A stretch of DNA of 64,000 nucleotides from Carallia brachiata (Eukaryota; Streptophyta; Magnoliopsida; Malpighiales; Rhizophoraceae). Every line of letters starts with the position of its first letter. Position 1 is the stretch's first letter. The stretch spans positions 124,001 through 188,000 of the forward strand of contig JADCRB010000041.1 in assembly GCA_021464245.1 (NCBI GenBank). The letters are read 5' to 3'. A program made the position numbers and the translations under genes. The notes beneath the pieces are model-generated. The model had not been told where the DNA came from. It was given only the letters and a program-made list of their open reading frames with translations, and searched no databases. Below, piece by piece: positions 9,557 to 20,135 of this stretch.

Positions 9557-9961
9557 CGCAATTTTGGGTCAAGTCCAGGCATTTCTTTGTAACTCCATGC
9601 GAACACGTCCCTGTATTGACTTAATACCTGAACATATTCTTGCTCTTCTTCTGCAGTAAGTAAAGCACTTACAAATGTAGGTCGAGGATCTTCCGGAGAG
9701 CCAAGATTGACCTCCTTGAGTTCATCAACAGTTGCTTGGCCACCATCTTCAAGTTCCGGGGGAGCCTCCTTCACTTCACCATCTGATGAGTCGGAATCAG
9801 CCTCCTCGCTAATTGTGACATGAAATGCAGAACCTCTGACTTCACCTTCTTTGTTTGACTGGATAAGCCTGTCTGTTTGGTGGTGGTGGTGATGGCACGT
9901 GCATCAGCTGCTCGGCTTCGGCTCTTTAGCGTGATCCGCACAGGTGACTTCTCCTGATAGC

Positions 9962-11221
9962 CTAAGCCAGGTCGGGACTGTGATGTTTGAGAAGCGGCGC
10001 CATGTGTGGACGGCAGCGTACCCATTGTGCTCGGGTTTGAAAGTCATAGCCCGCCTTTGCCAAAAGCTTGTATGCATTAGGATCAAATCCTTCATGTGTT
10101 CTTCTTTCTGGAAGTGAGCCGCCTTCGACTGCCCCCGTGTGTGGTTTGACGAAGCCTTTTAATGGTTTTGAAGAAACCGGCTCAATCTTTGGTATCGGCA
10201 GAGTGTAAGTCTCCTTCAGGTTGTGCAGCTCCTTTGTTTTGGGTTGGCTATGACCTTGCTCCTGTTTAAGATCAATACAATAAGAGAAAGGGGGTTGACC
10301 TTCTGAGCGTCGTGACTTCGGCACATAGCGTAGGACTGGAGTGGAGCTTGAAGATGCAACATCCTTCGGACGAAGTTCAGCAGGCTGTGGCAGCTTTTCA
10401 TTTGTTGGAGCCTGGGGTTGGGCATTGGCAGGTTCTTCGACAGCTTTTCCCTTTTTGTGGATGCCCCCAGTCCAAGTAGCTTTTGATGGAATGATCTCCG
10501 GATTGTCTGTGTCGGTGTAGAAGACTGCATCCGCCAAATGTGATTCAGCATCATCGAACGGCTTTAAGTCAGCATTGACCTTTTGAACGCCACCATTGTA
10601 GTACTTGAAGCACTGATGCAGGCTTGAGAGCACAACTCCATTTCCATGAATCCACGGTCGTCCTAGCAACATCTTATATGTGGTACGTGCATCAATCACG
10701 TGAAATAGAGTGCTAGAAGTGAGATTACCGATAGTTAGCTCCAAGCGAATCATCCCAATTGCTTTCTGTCCTCCTTGATTAAAGCCATGAATCATCAAGC
10801 GGCTGTCTGATAATTCATCAATGCCGATGCCGAGCTCCTTTATGGTGGATTTTGGGATAATATTGACTGCTGACCATCGTCGATCAGAATACGTCGGACC
10901 TTCTGTTCTCACATAGCCTGATACATACAGCGGCCGATTGTGGGGTTTGGACCCCAGCAGGAGATCCTCATCTGAAAATGAGATAGCAGAGTAACATCCG
11001 ACGTGATTTTGGTCCGCCTGTTGCTCCGCTGAGTTAGACTCATTTGATGGCTGTGATTCAGCTGAGGTCTGGAGAGTATTGCTGACTTGATTTTGCCACA
11101 CTTCTGTTGATTGCAAAGCTATAAACAGCTGAGGGTTAGCGAGAAGGGTTTGGAGAGCTTCATATACCTTCTCCGTTGTCGACTTTTTGTTGTCGAGCGG
11201 CTCCTCCTTACGGTGTGTCAC
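9962..11221 (-). pseudogene. gag C-terminus/aspartic protease region of element 1
   Basis: A 419-codon frame. Residues about 105-200 correspond to a retropepsin-like protease (SAVNIIPKSTIKELG, GNLTSSTLFHVIDARTTYKMLLGRPWIH). Element 2 reads a DDGS active-site motif just before VVNIIPKS. In element 1 a 2-nt and a 1-nt deletion on either side put that stretch out of frame, replacing DDG with DRRW although the ORF remains open. The protease is therefore probably inactive despite its long ORF. The C-terminal half is proline- and lysine-rich linker. Confidence 0.8.
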
Positions 11222-11689
11222 CTCTTCTGATGGTTTTGAAGTGATGGTGGTTGGTTTGCGAGGTTACGCCTTCCTGGTCCAGAATGATTTTATTCTGGCT
11301 TTTGAGCTTCATGATTAGCTCCTTCAGGACGAACACTTCTCGGTTGGATGACTTACTATCCGGTGATATTTGCAGAATCTCGGATCGCTGACTCGATCCT
11401 TTTCATTCGGCCGCTTGCACTCTGGGAGTTCGATCAGCTTCGCCTCCAGGAGTTGGTCAAGATGTCGGGGACGTCTGAGTCGGGGAATGGATACTGCTTC
11501 TGCTCCAACTCTCGCAATGTCACCTTCCGCCTTTCCTGTTGTTTTGGCTGAGTTATTTGGGTCGGAGGATTTACCTTAGCTTTGGCGCCCACTTTTACTG
11601 GTGCGGCTTCAACAGTCATCACTTCTTTCCTTTTCCGGAGCTGTTGGGTTTCTTAATCTCCCTTCTGCCCCCTTGCTGGTCCAACTGGA

Positions 11690-12170
11690 TGGGAACCGTG
11701 CCTCCGGAAGTCTGGATGCTTATCTCCATATCATGTGCGGGTCGCCATTCTTCGAAGTTCGGGGTTTGACACCCTGCAGGATGTATAACAGCTCCCAATG
11801 CATTCCTGGATGCACATCTCCACGGCAGAAGTCTCCGTCAGGCGATCTTTGCAGTCCAAGCTGAGGGCACGCCATCTGTTGATGTATTCGACAACGGGCT
11901 CTCCTTTTCTTTGTTTGGTGCTGGTAAGCTCCATCATACTTACCGTCCTTCGAGTGCTGAAAAATCTGTTGAGGAACTCTCGTTGTAGCTGTTCCCAACT
12001 GTCGATCGATTCTGGTTCAAGATTTATGAACCAGGTGAAAGCGGTCTCCCTGAGTGAACGAACAAACTGCTTCACCAAGAGATCTCCGTAAGTCCCTGCG
12101 TTGTTGCAGGTTTCAACGAAGTGGGCGATGTGCTGTTTGGGATCGCCTCGTCGTCGAATTGTTGAAATTT
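11690..12170 (-). pseudogene. gag core (retrotransposon gag domain), element 1
   Basis: The open segment 11731-12078 carries the retrotransposon gag signature AFTWFINLEPESIDSWEQL, EFLNRFF, and GEPVVEYINRWRALSLDC. Gag builds the virus-like particle. One frameshift separates it from the N-terminal gag ORF (near 12150, compared with element 2). Another lies near 11810, where element 1 has one base fewer than element 2. Confidence 0.85.
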
Positions 12171-12914
12171 GGGCGGCTGGTAGCCCAAGGGCATGTTGAG
12201 ACTTTCGATCCGTCTGGTGTACGGTTTGACGTACATCTGTGATCCTTGGAAGGATGTAGCTTGTTGCAGTCGGATCGTATTGGCTATCATTTCCTGCAAT
12301 TGTTGAACAGATAGCGAAGCTACAGAATTTGAGGGTGGCAGCTGTGTAGAACTACCTGGTCGCTTTTCTGCAGGGAAGACGTCGGCTGGTGTGGCTTCTG
12401 GAGTGAAACCGGGTGGATATGGTTGCTCCTCGCGGATTTCGGGATCAACTTGGATCGGGGCTTTTCCTTTGAGAGCTGCGATCTGTTGATCTTTTTCCTC
12501 CACGACTCTGATCAGCTGCAAAATTTTGTTCTCCAATTCTGAAATTCTTTCCTCTGTGCTGGTTGTGTTGGTCATCATGACGGCAACAGATGAGGCTCCG
12601 GGAAAGACTGGGGGAGAAAACTCTTCTGATTCTTCTGTGTGAGTCGGATTTTGTTGAGCAGGCTTCGTCGTGTTGCCCCCGATTTCGATCGGGGTGGGTG
12701 ATCGACTCCTCCATGCGGCAAGAGAGTCAGGGGAGAGATCCTGTTGTGCAAGCTGTGGACTCTCCATTTCGACATTTTGTCGGGTTTGGACGGCAAGAAA
12801 TTGTGTCCGTCCCCGGGTTTCTGGACCTGCGTACCCAGGTAGGGTAGTTGATGCAGGCAATGGAGCCGTTGCCTTCTTTTTTGTGGCAGCAGTTGTACTC
12901 CTTTTCGGTGCCAT
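12072..12914 (-). CDS. gag N-terminal region of element 1
   Basis: A 280-codon frame starting MAPKRSTTAATKKKA, the first ATG after the 5' leader. It contains a short coiled-coil-like stretch (ERISELENKILQLIRVVEEKDQQIAALKG region, about residues 122-150) and a conserved RRIESLNMPLGYQPPKF block before a frameshift near 12150. Residues after that point do not match element 2 and are out-of-frame translation. Confidence 0.8.
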   Translation of the reverse strand: MAPKRSTTAATKKKATAPLPASTTLPGYAGPETRGRTQFLAVQTRQNVEMESPQLAQQDLSPDSLAAWRSRSPTPIEIGGNTTKPAQQNPTHTEESEEFSPPVFPGASSVAVMMTNTTSTEERISELENKILQLIRVVEEKDQQIAALKGKAPIQVDPEIREEQPYPPGFTPEATPADVFPAEKRPGSSTQLPPSNSVASLSVQQLQEMIANTIRLQQATSFQGSQMYVKPYTRRIESLNMPLGYQPPKFQQFDDEAIPNSTSPTSLKPATTQGLTEISW

Positions 12915-12934
12915 TTGATGTGCTGAACACCTGT

Positions 12935-13034
12935 AAAATTTTTTTTTTTTTTTTTTTTTTTACTTTTTTTTACTTTTACTTTTTACTTTTTTACTTTTTA
13001 CTTTTTTTTTTACTTTTACTTTTTTTACTTTTTT

Positions 13035-13073
<39 letters not shown>

Positions 13074-13115
13074 CTCTCGGCTCCCCTTTTACCTCTTTTT
13101 TTTTTTTTTTTTAAG
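12935..13115 (-). repeat. A-rich 5' leader of element 1
   Basis: The plus strand is a T-rich run interrupted by AC/ACTTTT steps, so the element RNA has an A-rich leader (AAAAAGTAAAAG-like) between the primer-binding site and gag. Element 2 has the equivalent tract at about 32915-33155. Confidence 0.75.
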
Positions 13116-13142
13116 GAACAAGAGATGGGAGGTGAAGATGTC

Positions 13143-13163
13143 CCACCGAGCGTGCCAAAAATT
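13143..13163 (-). promoter_or_regulatory. primer-binding site region of element 1
   Basis: Immediately inside the 5' LTR the minus strand reads TTTTTGGCACGCTCGGTGGG. The internal TGG would pair with a tRNA 3' CCA end. The same site is kept in element 2 (TTTTTGGCACACTCGG). I did not assign the tRNA. Confidence 0.6.
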
Positions 13164-14204
13164 TGTAAAGCGTAAATTTCGAGCCTAAAACAATTAAACT
13201 CGAAAATACAAAAATAAATTACAAATAAAAATTTAAAATAAAAGAAAATTTACGTGGGGTCGATCTCCGTAGATCCTCCGATTAGTGTTCCTTTTTTTGA
13301 CTCCGTCAAGGGCTGCACGAGCTTGATCTTGACAGAAATAAATTCCACAGATTTTTCTTGAACTGGGTAGACTGAAACCGGATCTGATTTGGACGTTTTG
13401 ACTACGGTTAGAACCGCAGAGACCTGATCTGAGCCGATCTGGCTTAATTTCACCGGGTCGAAGAGACTTGTTCTCGGATGAGCTGCCTGGATTTTGCTGA
13501 GGGCCGTATGGCTATAATCCCAGCCGATTTGTAGTAATTTGATATTTTTAACTCTATATTCTCAGAAATTCAGATCTAGCGATCCAAGAATATAAATTTA
13601 AAAATAACTTTAGAAATGGAAACAGCAAATTTTTTGGCCTTACCCCTGAAATATCTCTCAAAACGGAGTTAGGAGAGTATACTGCTAAAAAAGCACGTAA
13701 GAAAAGGAGAAATTTTCTTGAGAGATTTTCAAAATTTTCTTTTTCTCTCAAATTCTCTGAATTTTCTGTTTACAGATTGCTGAATGTGTTTTGAACTGGG
13801 GGGGTAGGGGCCTATTTATAAGGCTTTCTTTCGTTGTGAGAAATGTAATTCAATTGAAATTAATTCCCCACAGCTCCTGTGTGCCTTTTCTGTGATTGGC
13901 TCCTTCCTTCTCTGGAGATTTTGAGCCTATTTATAGGCTAGGAGAAGGCACTGTACCACCAACTTTTCGTTGATTTTTTTTTTTTTTCTTCTTCTGCCTA
14001 ACTTTGATTTTTTTTCTTTTTTTTTTTTTCAACTTCTGGAAGCTGACATTTGATTTTCTTTCCTCTTTTTTTTTCTTCATCTGCCTAACTTTGATTTTTT
14101 TTTTCTTTTTCAACTTCTAGAAGCTGACATTTGAGTTTTCTTTCCCCTTTTTTTTTTTTTTTTTTTCATCTGCCGAACTTTGATTTTTTTTTTTGTCTTT
14201 TACA
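13164..14204 (-). repeat. 5' LTR of element 1
   Basis: The promoter-bearing LTR, TG...CA, followed by target duplication AGATC at 14205-14209. Compared with the 3' LTR it lacks many single bases, mostly within short runs of the same base. It carries the U3 tandem array (dyads CTTCTGGAAG at 14033-14042 and CTTCTAGAAG at 14114-14123) upstream of the TATA box. Confidence 0.95.
13812..13820 (-). promoter_or_regulatory. LTR TATA box
   Basis: TATAAATAG on the minus strand in a GC-richer setting, a plausible core promoter for element 1 RNA. A second TATAAATAG lies about 110 bp upstream (near 13927-13935). Confidence 0.6.
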
Positions 14205-14534
14205 AGATCAAAAAATAGATATTTATGTAAAATTTCTTAAATTATATAAAAAATCCTTTGCAATTAATATATACTTTTTTTTTTTGGTACACAGATGATT
14301 CTATTAGATAGGAACTTTTTTGCATTTAACATGTAGATTATGTTTCTATTTATCAACTTCTTTTATTGTAAATAATATTAGGTGGCTTCAAATAAGTATC
14401 AATAAGGTCAATAGTTTTGATAATTTATTAATTTTATTATTTTTTTATAAATTTAATTGTTTAATAACTTATATTATTTTAAAATTAATTATTAAAATTT
14501 TTCATTTTTTTAAATACAGTCATTCGTAAAAGTG

Positions 14535-15030
14535 CATTATTGGAGGCCATCCCACGTGATCATTCACTGCCTCCGACCAACAATTCAAGCTCTCTATTAT
14601 TGGTAGTCACTCTACACGATCATAATTTTCCTGACTCAGGCGGATACATGTACCTACTTCAAAAAAACTTAATTCCTTGTAACGCTGTTTAGCTTTTCCA
14701 TCGTGTATGGCAGAACACAAGCCAAAACCTTGTTGGTTTCAAGTTTGAATATTTACTCAAGTATAATAATAATTTTCATTATACAAAAAGAAAACACCAA
14801 AATGTCATTACATTTCTAGGCAAGCTGGCCCGTGCACATTGGTCCCAACTGATGGCCCGTTTGTTCAATCCAGAACGCAATCTAAAGTGGGGCACATAAA
14901 ATTATATGGCTTATATATTGATCAATTATTATTATTATTATTATTTTTGCAAAATTATAGCCAGAAGCATGCAATATGTAAGGGCAAGAAACATGTGCCA
15001 GGTGAGTGAGACTCAATTATTATCATTGTG
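14535..15030 (+). repeat. diverged repeat, inverted relative to 21650-21915
   Basis: Blocks such as CATCCCACGTGATCATTCAC (14551 on), GATGGCCCGTTTGTTCAATCC, AAAGTGGGGCACA and AAACATGTGCCAGGTGAG reappear reverse-complemented at 21650-21915 with point changes and different fillers between blocks. No coding content. This is probably an old transposable-element remnant. The rest of 14205-15586 is AT-rich with nothing else supportable. Confidence 0.65.
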
Positions 15031-15586
15031 TTTAACTTTTTCGATGGTGTCATTGGAAAATTAATTATGGAGATGGATGGGCCAAGATGGCACCCTATTC
15101 ACCACGAACGACAGCCTCAGAGCAAGTAACAGACGCTGATATGGATACTGAAGACCCGTTATTATTTAATTACAAATTTTAGTAAAATCAATTCAAACTG
15201 AAAAAATTAATTTACATTTATATAGTAAAATTTGATTCAGTTAATGTAATCAAATTACATTTATTTCGCAATATTTGGTTCAGTTAATATAATTAAAAAT
15301 AAAAATATTAGTATAAAATAACATTTTATGATTTTCTGAACACATCTACTTTGCCAAATCAAAGTTTTAAGAGTTAAACTGAAAAAAAAAAAAAAAAACT
15401 CATGATACAACCAATTTAATTAGTTCAACTAAAAATTAAATTAGTTAAACTGATAGTTAAATAATATGTTAAATTTGAAACCGACTAATGAATCGGACCA
15501 AAAGCCACTTTTGCATCCGTCATAGATGGGCCAGACAAGACGACAGTGCGTGCATCTCTTCGCCAACAGAATCAAATTATTTGTGG

Positions 15587-15757
15587 TAGGGCTGTTCAAA
15601 ATTAACTAATCTGACCCAATTCGATTAATTTAATCTAAATTAATTCGAATCTGTTAAAATTGCCAAAATTAGGATGGTTGCAGTTTTAAATTTTACAACC
15701 CGCTAAGGGCAGATTGGATGCGGATTGGGGAGTTCAATCCGTCCAATTCGACTCAAT

Positions 15758-15803
<46 letters not shown>

Positions 15804-16469
15804 TATTGTGAATTAAATTTATCGATATCAATTGGATTAAAATCAAACAATCACATTTCATATAATCTTACAAATCAATAAAATTAGAAGTAAAAATCTA
15901 TTTATTACTCCCGTATTATCATCATATCTCTAATTGTTACCACATAATTTTATTTAAAAAATAGAAAAAATCGGAATATCTTTATCTCTCCTATTTTTGG
16001 CAGCACAAATGAGATATAAACATTATAAAAGAGAGAGAGAGAGAGAGAAGAGAAAGAAGAGAGATGCCGCCTTATTTGCCGAGCGGAAACAAAATAAAGA
16101 ACTTTTTTATTGATAATTTGTACTTTTACCAAGTAAATTGATCTAATATAATCTTTTACTCAATTTAATCAATTCTTATGAATATTTAAAATTACAAATG
16201 GATATGATATATACATTATAATAATAAATTAGTAGAATATGTAAAAATATTGATGATTAATGATATGTATAAATTGAAAAAAATTATAATTTTTATTATA
16301 TCAATCCGCTCAAATCGATCCAATTCAATTCATTGTTGATGGATTGATTAGATAGATTGGGTTGTATGGCAGATTGGGTGCGTGATGAAAAAATATTCAA
16401 CTCACTGACGACAAATTAAATATACAAATATAACTTCAAATCGATTTAATCCAACCTGTGAACACCCTT
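15587..16469. mobile_element. hAT-like non-autonomous element (MITE)
   Basis: An 883-bp AT-rich element. Imperfect terminal inverted repeats (TAGGGCTGTTCA left; AAGGGTGTTCA at the right end, reverse strand) are flanked by near-identical 8-bp duplications ATTTGTGG (15579-15586) and AATTGTGG (16470-16477). Eight-base duplications are typical of the hAT superfamily. It contains a (TA)n tract at 15762-15798 and a (GA)n tract at about 16030-16048. No transposase. Confidence 0.6.
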
Positions 16470-16739
16470 AATTGTGGCTTAAAGTTGCCTCTACAGCAGT
16501 GAGTCTGGTACGGAATTGCAGAGCTATGGTGGATGGACGGTAGATGGTACGAATTACTCACATGCATAGATAAGGCAATCACTTGCAGACTGGCTAGCCA
16601 GTTTTGCGTTTACCATGCCTATAGGACTGCACATCTTGTCTCAGCCACAATCGTGTTTGGTTGGCTGAAGAAAGTACGTGCATTGAGTACCAATTTTCTT
16701 GCAGGACTCTGTCGCAATAATAATTGACTGTCCCGGCCA

Positions 16740-17400
16740 CCCATGTGACCTGCAACGATCCTTCCATGTGTTGTTTTATTAATTGGTTGGATCCCTAGAT
16801 GCGTTGATTGGCGCCCGTCAGCATCAAATACATATACTAAAAACTTTTAAATTTAATTTACCACCATTTAAATATAATTTATTATTTTAAATTTATAATA
16901 AAATTTTATTATAAAATAAAAGTAATTAAATAAATTTATACTGAATATACTGAAAGATTAGTAATAAGTTAAATTTACATAAAAAATAAGTAAAAATATA
17001 AAACAACATCAAGCATTAATACACGTGTTAATATTTTATGGAAAAAAATTAATTAAAAAATTTGTCATTTTGATAATAAAAAAAAAGTAAATTTTATGAT
17101 TCACCTTAAGGAAAAGTTAATATTGACACGCAATCCTCGTTCGTGGTTGACTACCTACCTGATACTTTTTATGTATTTATTTTCGTATGCTGACAAAATT
17201 TTGGAGTCTTCTTAAATTATACATAATTATTTATGGCTTTGTGTGGATTTGCAAATCACACTGTTTGTCCCAATCTCATATGGTACACCTGAATTTATTT
17301 CAGGAGGATTTTTTCAGATTATGAGATTCTCCTGTAAAAATAAATTTCAGCCTAACTCAAAAAGTATGGTGCGACGTATGCCTGTTAACTCATTTACAAC
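16740..17400 (+). repeat. diverged direct duplicate of about 20640-21150
   Basis: Shared blocks include TTGGTTGG..GGC(G/A)CCC(G/A)TCAGCAT, ACACGTGTT..ATATTTTATG, a CATATGCTCACAAATTT-like block and GGATTTGCAAATCACA(C/G)TGTT. Order and orientation are the same, with different AT-rich fillers. No gene. Confidence 0.55.
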
Positions 17401-17782
17401 TTATTCGGAGTACAAAAAGATAGGAGAAATGAAGTGAAAAGAAAGAAAGTAATAAAAAATAAAGTGAAGAAATAAAATTTAATTTTATCTTATATTATTT
17501 AGAGTGATAAGAAATATATGATAAAAAAAGTGAAACCGTCAAAAAAGTTAAATGGGATGCAATTGTTAGAAAAAATCAGTCCCAATTGACAAATATAATC
17601 ACCAACTTATTGATAATATGCTTTTTTTTTTTTTCTTTTTGCAATTGTTAAAAATAATTGTCGGAAGAGTTTGGCCCATCCCGGTCATTTTTTTTTTTTA
17701 TACATTTCTGGATCCCGCAATGTGGACAGAGACATATAAAAGGGACAGCGAGGATAATAACTTTGTTGTAATCGCAACTACG

Positions 17783-17922
17783 GCTGTTTAAAAACCGACC
17801 AACCCGACTCAATTTGACCAATTTAACATGCACAAATATGTACTTGTTAAAATTGTAAAGATTTGGATTAGTTACAGTTTTAAAATTTATGACGGATTGG
17901 AGCATCTGACCTGCCCAATTTG

Positions 17923-17957
<35 letters not shown>
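17783..17957 (+). repeat. truncated copy of the 15587 hAT-like element
   Basis: Starts GGCTGTTTAAAAACC and follows the left part of the 15587-16469 element (GTTAAAATTG, GTTACAGTTTTAAAATTT, CTGCCCAATT), ending in its own (TA)n tract at about 17929-17957. The right part is missing. Confidence 0.55.
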
Positions 17958-17960
<3 letters not shown>

Positions 17961-18678
17961 AAATTAATTTTAGTTATTGTTCTAAGAGTATCTGTTTTTT
18001 ATGCGTAGTGTTATGTAAGTTATGGGGGATATTTATTCCGCTTTGAATGAATGGAGAAGAATGTTCTATTGAACGTTTCATTGCACCTACTGGATCATCT
18101 GTACGTGCTGCATACAATAGAAGATACATAACTCTAAAGGAATGATTCAAATCTCCCCAATATTCCAGTTCTAAAAAAGTTATGCATATATTCAAATTGA
18201 AAAAGGATCACACTTTGTGTACAATATCTTGAGCTCATTGATGCATTGTAGATGATCAAAGCCCAATAACTTATCCCAGAACAGAACACATGTTATACAC
18301 ATCTCGATATGTATACATTTAATACAAATTTCTTTATAATTATTTGAAAAAAAAATATTTGATTTAGATGAGTGTCTGTATGCTCGACACAGACATTGTC
18401 AATGCAAAAAATAAAAAAAAAAATAAGAAAGCTTATATATATAAAAAAAAAAGTCATAACCAAAGAGTAAAGTCCCATCATTTATTAGAGATAGAGATGA
18501 AGAAGTGCAGCTGCTTGCTAAATAGAAAATTATAAATTTTTTTTTATTGCATGTAATCCGTTAAAATTGCTCTAATTCAATTCGCTAATAAATGATGAGA
18601 CTTTTAAATAATAACTTCAATTGCTCTAATAACTCCAATTAAATAATTTTAAAATAATAATAAAATAATTGTAATAAG
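17958..18678. other. AT-rich intergenic, no gene seen
   Basis: Short frames only, no recognised domain. It precedes the solo LTR directly. Confidence 0.4.
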
Positions 18679-19518
18679 TGTAAATTTTAAATCTAAAATA
18701 ATTAAATTTGAAAATATAAAAATAAATGATAAATAAAAATTTAAAAATAAAAAAAATTTACGTGGGGTCGATCTCCGTAAATCTTCCGATTAGTGTTCTT
18801 TTTTTTTTTTGACTCCGTCAAGGGCTCCACGAGCTTGATTTTGACAGAAATAATTTTCACAGTTTTATCTTGAACTGGGTAGATTGAAACTGGATCTGAT
18901 TTAGACGTTTAGATTACGGTTAAGAATCGAAGAGATCTGATCTGAGTCGATTTGACTTAATTTCACCGAGGGTCGAAGGGACTTATTCTTGGATAAACTA
19001 CCTAGATTTTGCTGAGAGCCGTATGAGACTTGATCCCAGCCGGATTTGTAATATTTTGATATTTTCATATCTATATTCTCATAAATTCAGATTTAGGGTG
19101 ATCAGAGAATATAAATTTAAAAATAACATTAGAAATTGAAACAACAAATTTTTTGGGGTTTAACCCTGAAATATCTCTCAAAAAAGAGTTAAGAAAGTAT
19201 ACTGCAAAATAAAAATACGTAAGGAAAAAGAGAAATTTTCTTGAGAGATTTTTAAAATTTCCTTTTTCTATTAAATTCTCTAAATTTTTCTATTTACAGA
19301 TTTGCTGAATATATTTTGAACTGAGGAGCGATAGCTTATTTATAGGACTCCTTTCAATATGAAAATATTGTGTAAAAGGAAGAAAATTAAAGTCACCAAC
19401 TGTACAGTTGGTGACTTTTGGCCACTGTGGTCGGCATATAATTTATTTTTTTATTAATTAAATTCATATTATTGTAAAAGGCAAAAAAAAAAAAAAAGTT
19501 TACCACTGTGCTTTTACA
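18679..19518 (-). repeat. solo LTR related to elements 1 and 2
   Basis: Starts TGTAAATTTT and ends CTTTTACA. It aligns with element 1 and 2 LTRs over the R/U5 part (TTTACGTGGGGTCGATCTCC, GACTCCGTCAAGGGCT, CCGTATGAG). Imperfect flanks ATAAG/ATAAT look like a mutated 5-bp target duplication. No internal region follows, so it is a recombination-derived solo LTR. A TATA-like TATAAATA sits near 19336-19346 on the minus strand. Its U3 differs from both elements and holds the palindromes listed separately. Confidence 0.8.
19391..19416. repeat. perfect 26-bp palindrome in solo-LTR U3
   Basis: Reads AGTCACCAACTG then TA then CAGTTGGTGACT, a perfect self-complementary sequence. Element 2 U3 has an analogous hairpin (CCACCAACCATTTGGTTGG at about 24291-24309), so an inverted CACCAAC motif recurs in this LTR family. 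Confidence 0.85.
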
Positions 19519-19553
19519 ATAATATGAATTTAATTAATAAAAAAATAAATTAT
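19438..19553. repeat. perfect 43-bp inverted repeat across the solo-LTR end
   Basis: The arms are 19438-19480 and 19511-19553, perfectly complementary, with a 30-bp spacer containing an A15 run. The right arm holds the terminal CTTTTACA of the LTR plus 35 bp of flanking DNA. The left arm is an inverted copy lying inside the LTR. Confidence 0.9.
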
Positions 19554-20029
19554 CTTAAATTTGATTATATTACTTATAACTATTTATTTCAAATCATGTA
19601 ATATTACTCTATTTTTATAAGAAAAAAAGTATAGATCCAATTTTCTTGCCTCCTTTTTTGCTTGAAAAAGTAACAAAATGTCGATTTTTTTTATAATTAT
19701 ATTGTTAAAATATGAAAAAAAAAAAGAATTACATATTATCATTCTTTTTTCGTTTCAAAAAATTTTAGCATGGCTGTAAAAAATCGACAGCTCGTTGCAA
19801 TTTGTGTACTATTAAGGAAAAAAATGGGGTATGGATCCAGATGCTCATTTTTATGCAGCCAGTCTCGAAATTAACCTGCCACACTCGGCGCCCTTTTGGT
19901 AGCAATATGAGGCAGCAAATAAGCCAATTAAGCGCTCTTTTTTTTTTTTTTGGGCGAAAAATTAAGTGCTCATAATTTATGGCAACTGAATAGGTTATAA
20001 TTAATCGAATTTTTCATTTTTGCAAATAA

Positions 20030-20135
20030 AGAGGGAGTCCCACTTTATAATTGATTGGGCCATCTCGAAATTGACCTGCCACACTCCGCGCCAATTTGGG
20101 ACCATTGGGAAAGTACGTTTGCAAGGCGGGAATCA
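20030..20135 (+). repeat. dispersed repeat unit (GAAATTGACCTGCCAC type)
   Basis: Contains GTCCCACTTTATAATTGAT, GAAATTGACCTGCCACACTC, CGCGCC and AAGTACGTTTGCAAGGCGGGAA. A related unit is at 22345-22680 (interrupted by about 215 bp of AT-rich DNA), and a shorter one is at 19866-19895. No coding evidence. Confidence 0.65.

Larger units (their letters stand above)
3456..14204 (-). mobile_element. Ty3/gypsy LTR retrotransposon, Tat-like, element 1 (carries WOX gene)
   Basis: A complete element of about 10.7 kb read on the minus strand. It is bounded by LTRs of 1063 and 1041 bp that start TG and end CA, and flanked by the 5-bp target duplication AGATC (3451-3455 and 14205-14209). The order in transcription direction is 5' LTR, A-rich leader, gag, protease, reverse transcriptase, RNase H, a second (archaeal-type) RNase H, integrase, WOX homeobox ORF, a short conserved ORF, then the 3' LTR. 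The dual RNase H arrangement and the long region after integrase are known features of the Tat lineage (Ogre/Retand relatives). Several frameshifts break gag-pol, so autonomous activity is unlikely as read, although RT, the second RNase H and WOX are open. Confidence 0.95.

Noticed and set aside
15762..15798. Long (TA)n tracts here, at 17929-17957 and 51318-51341, as origins or matrix-attachment sites
   Set aside because: Simple microsatellites; no further support.
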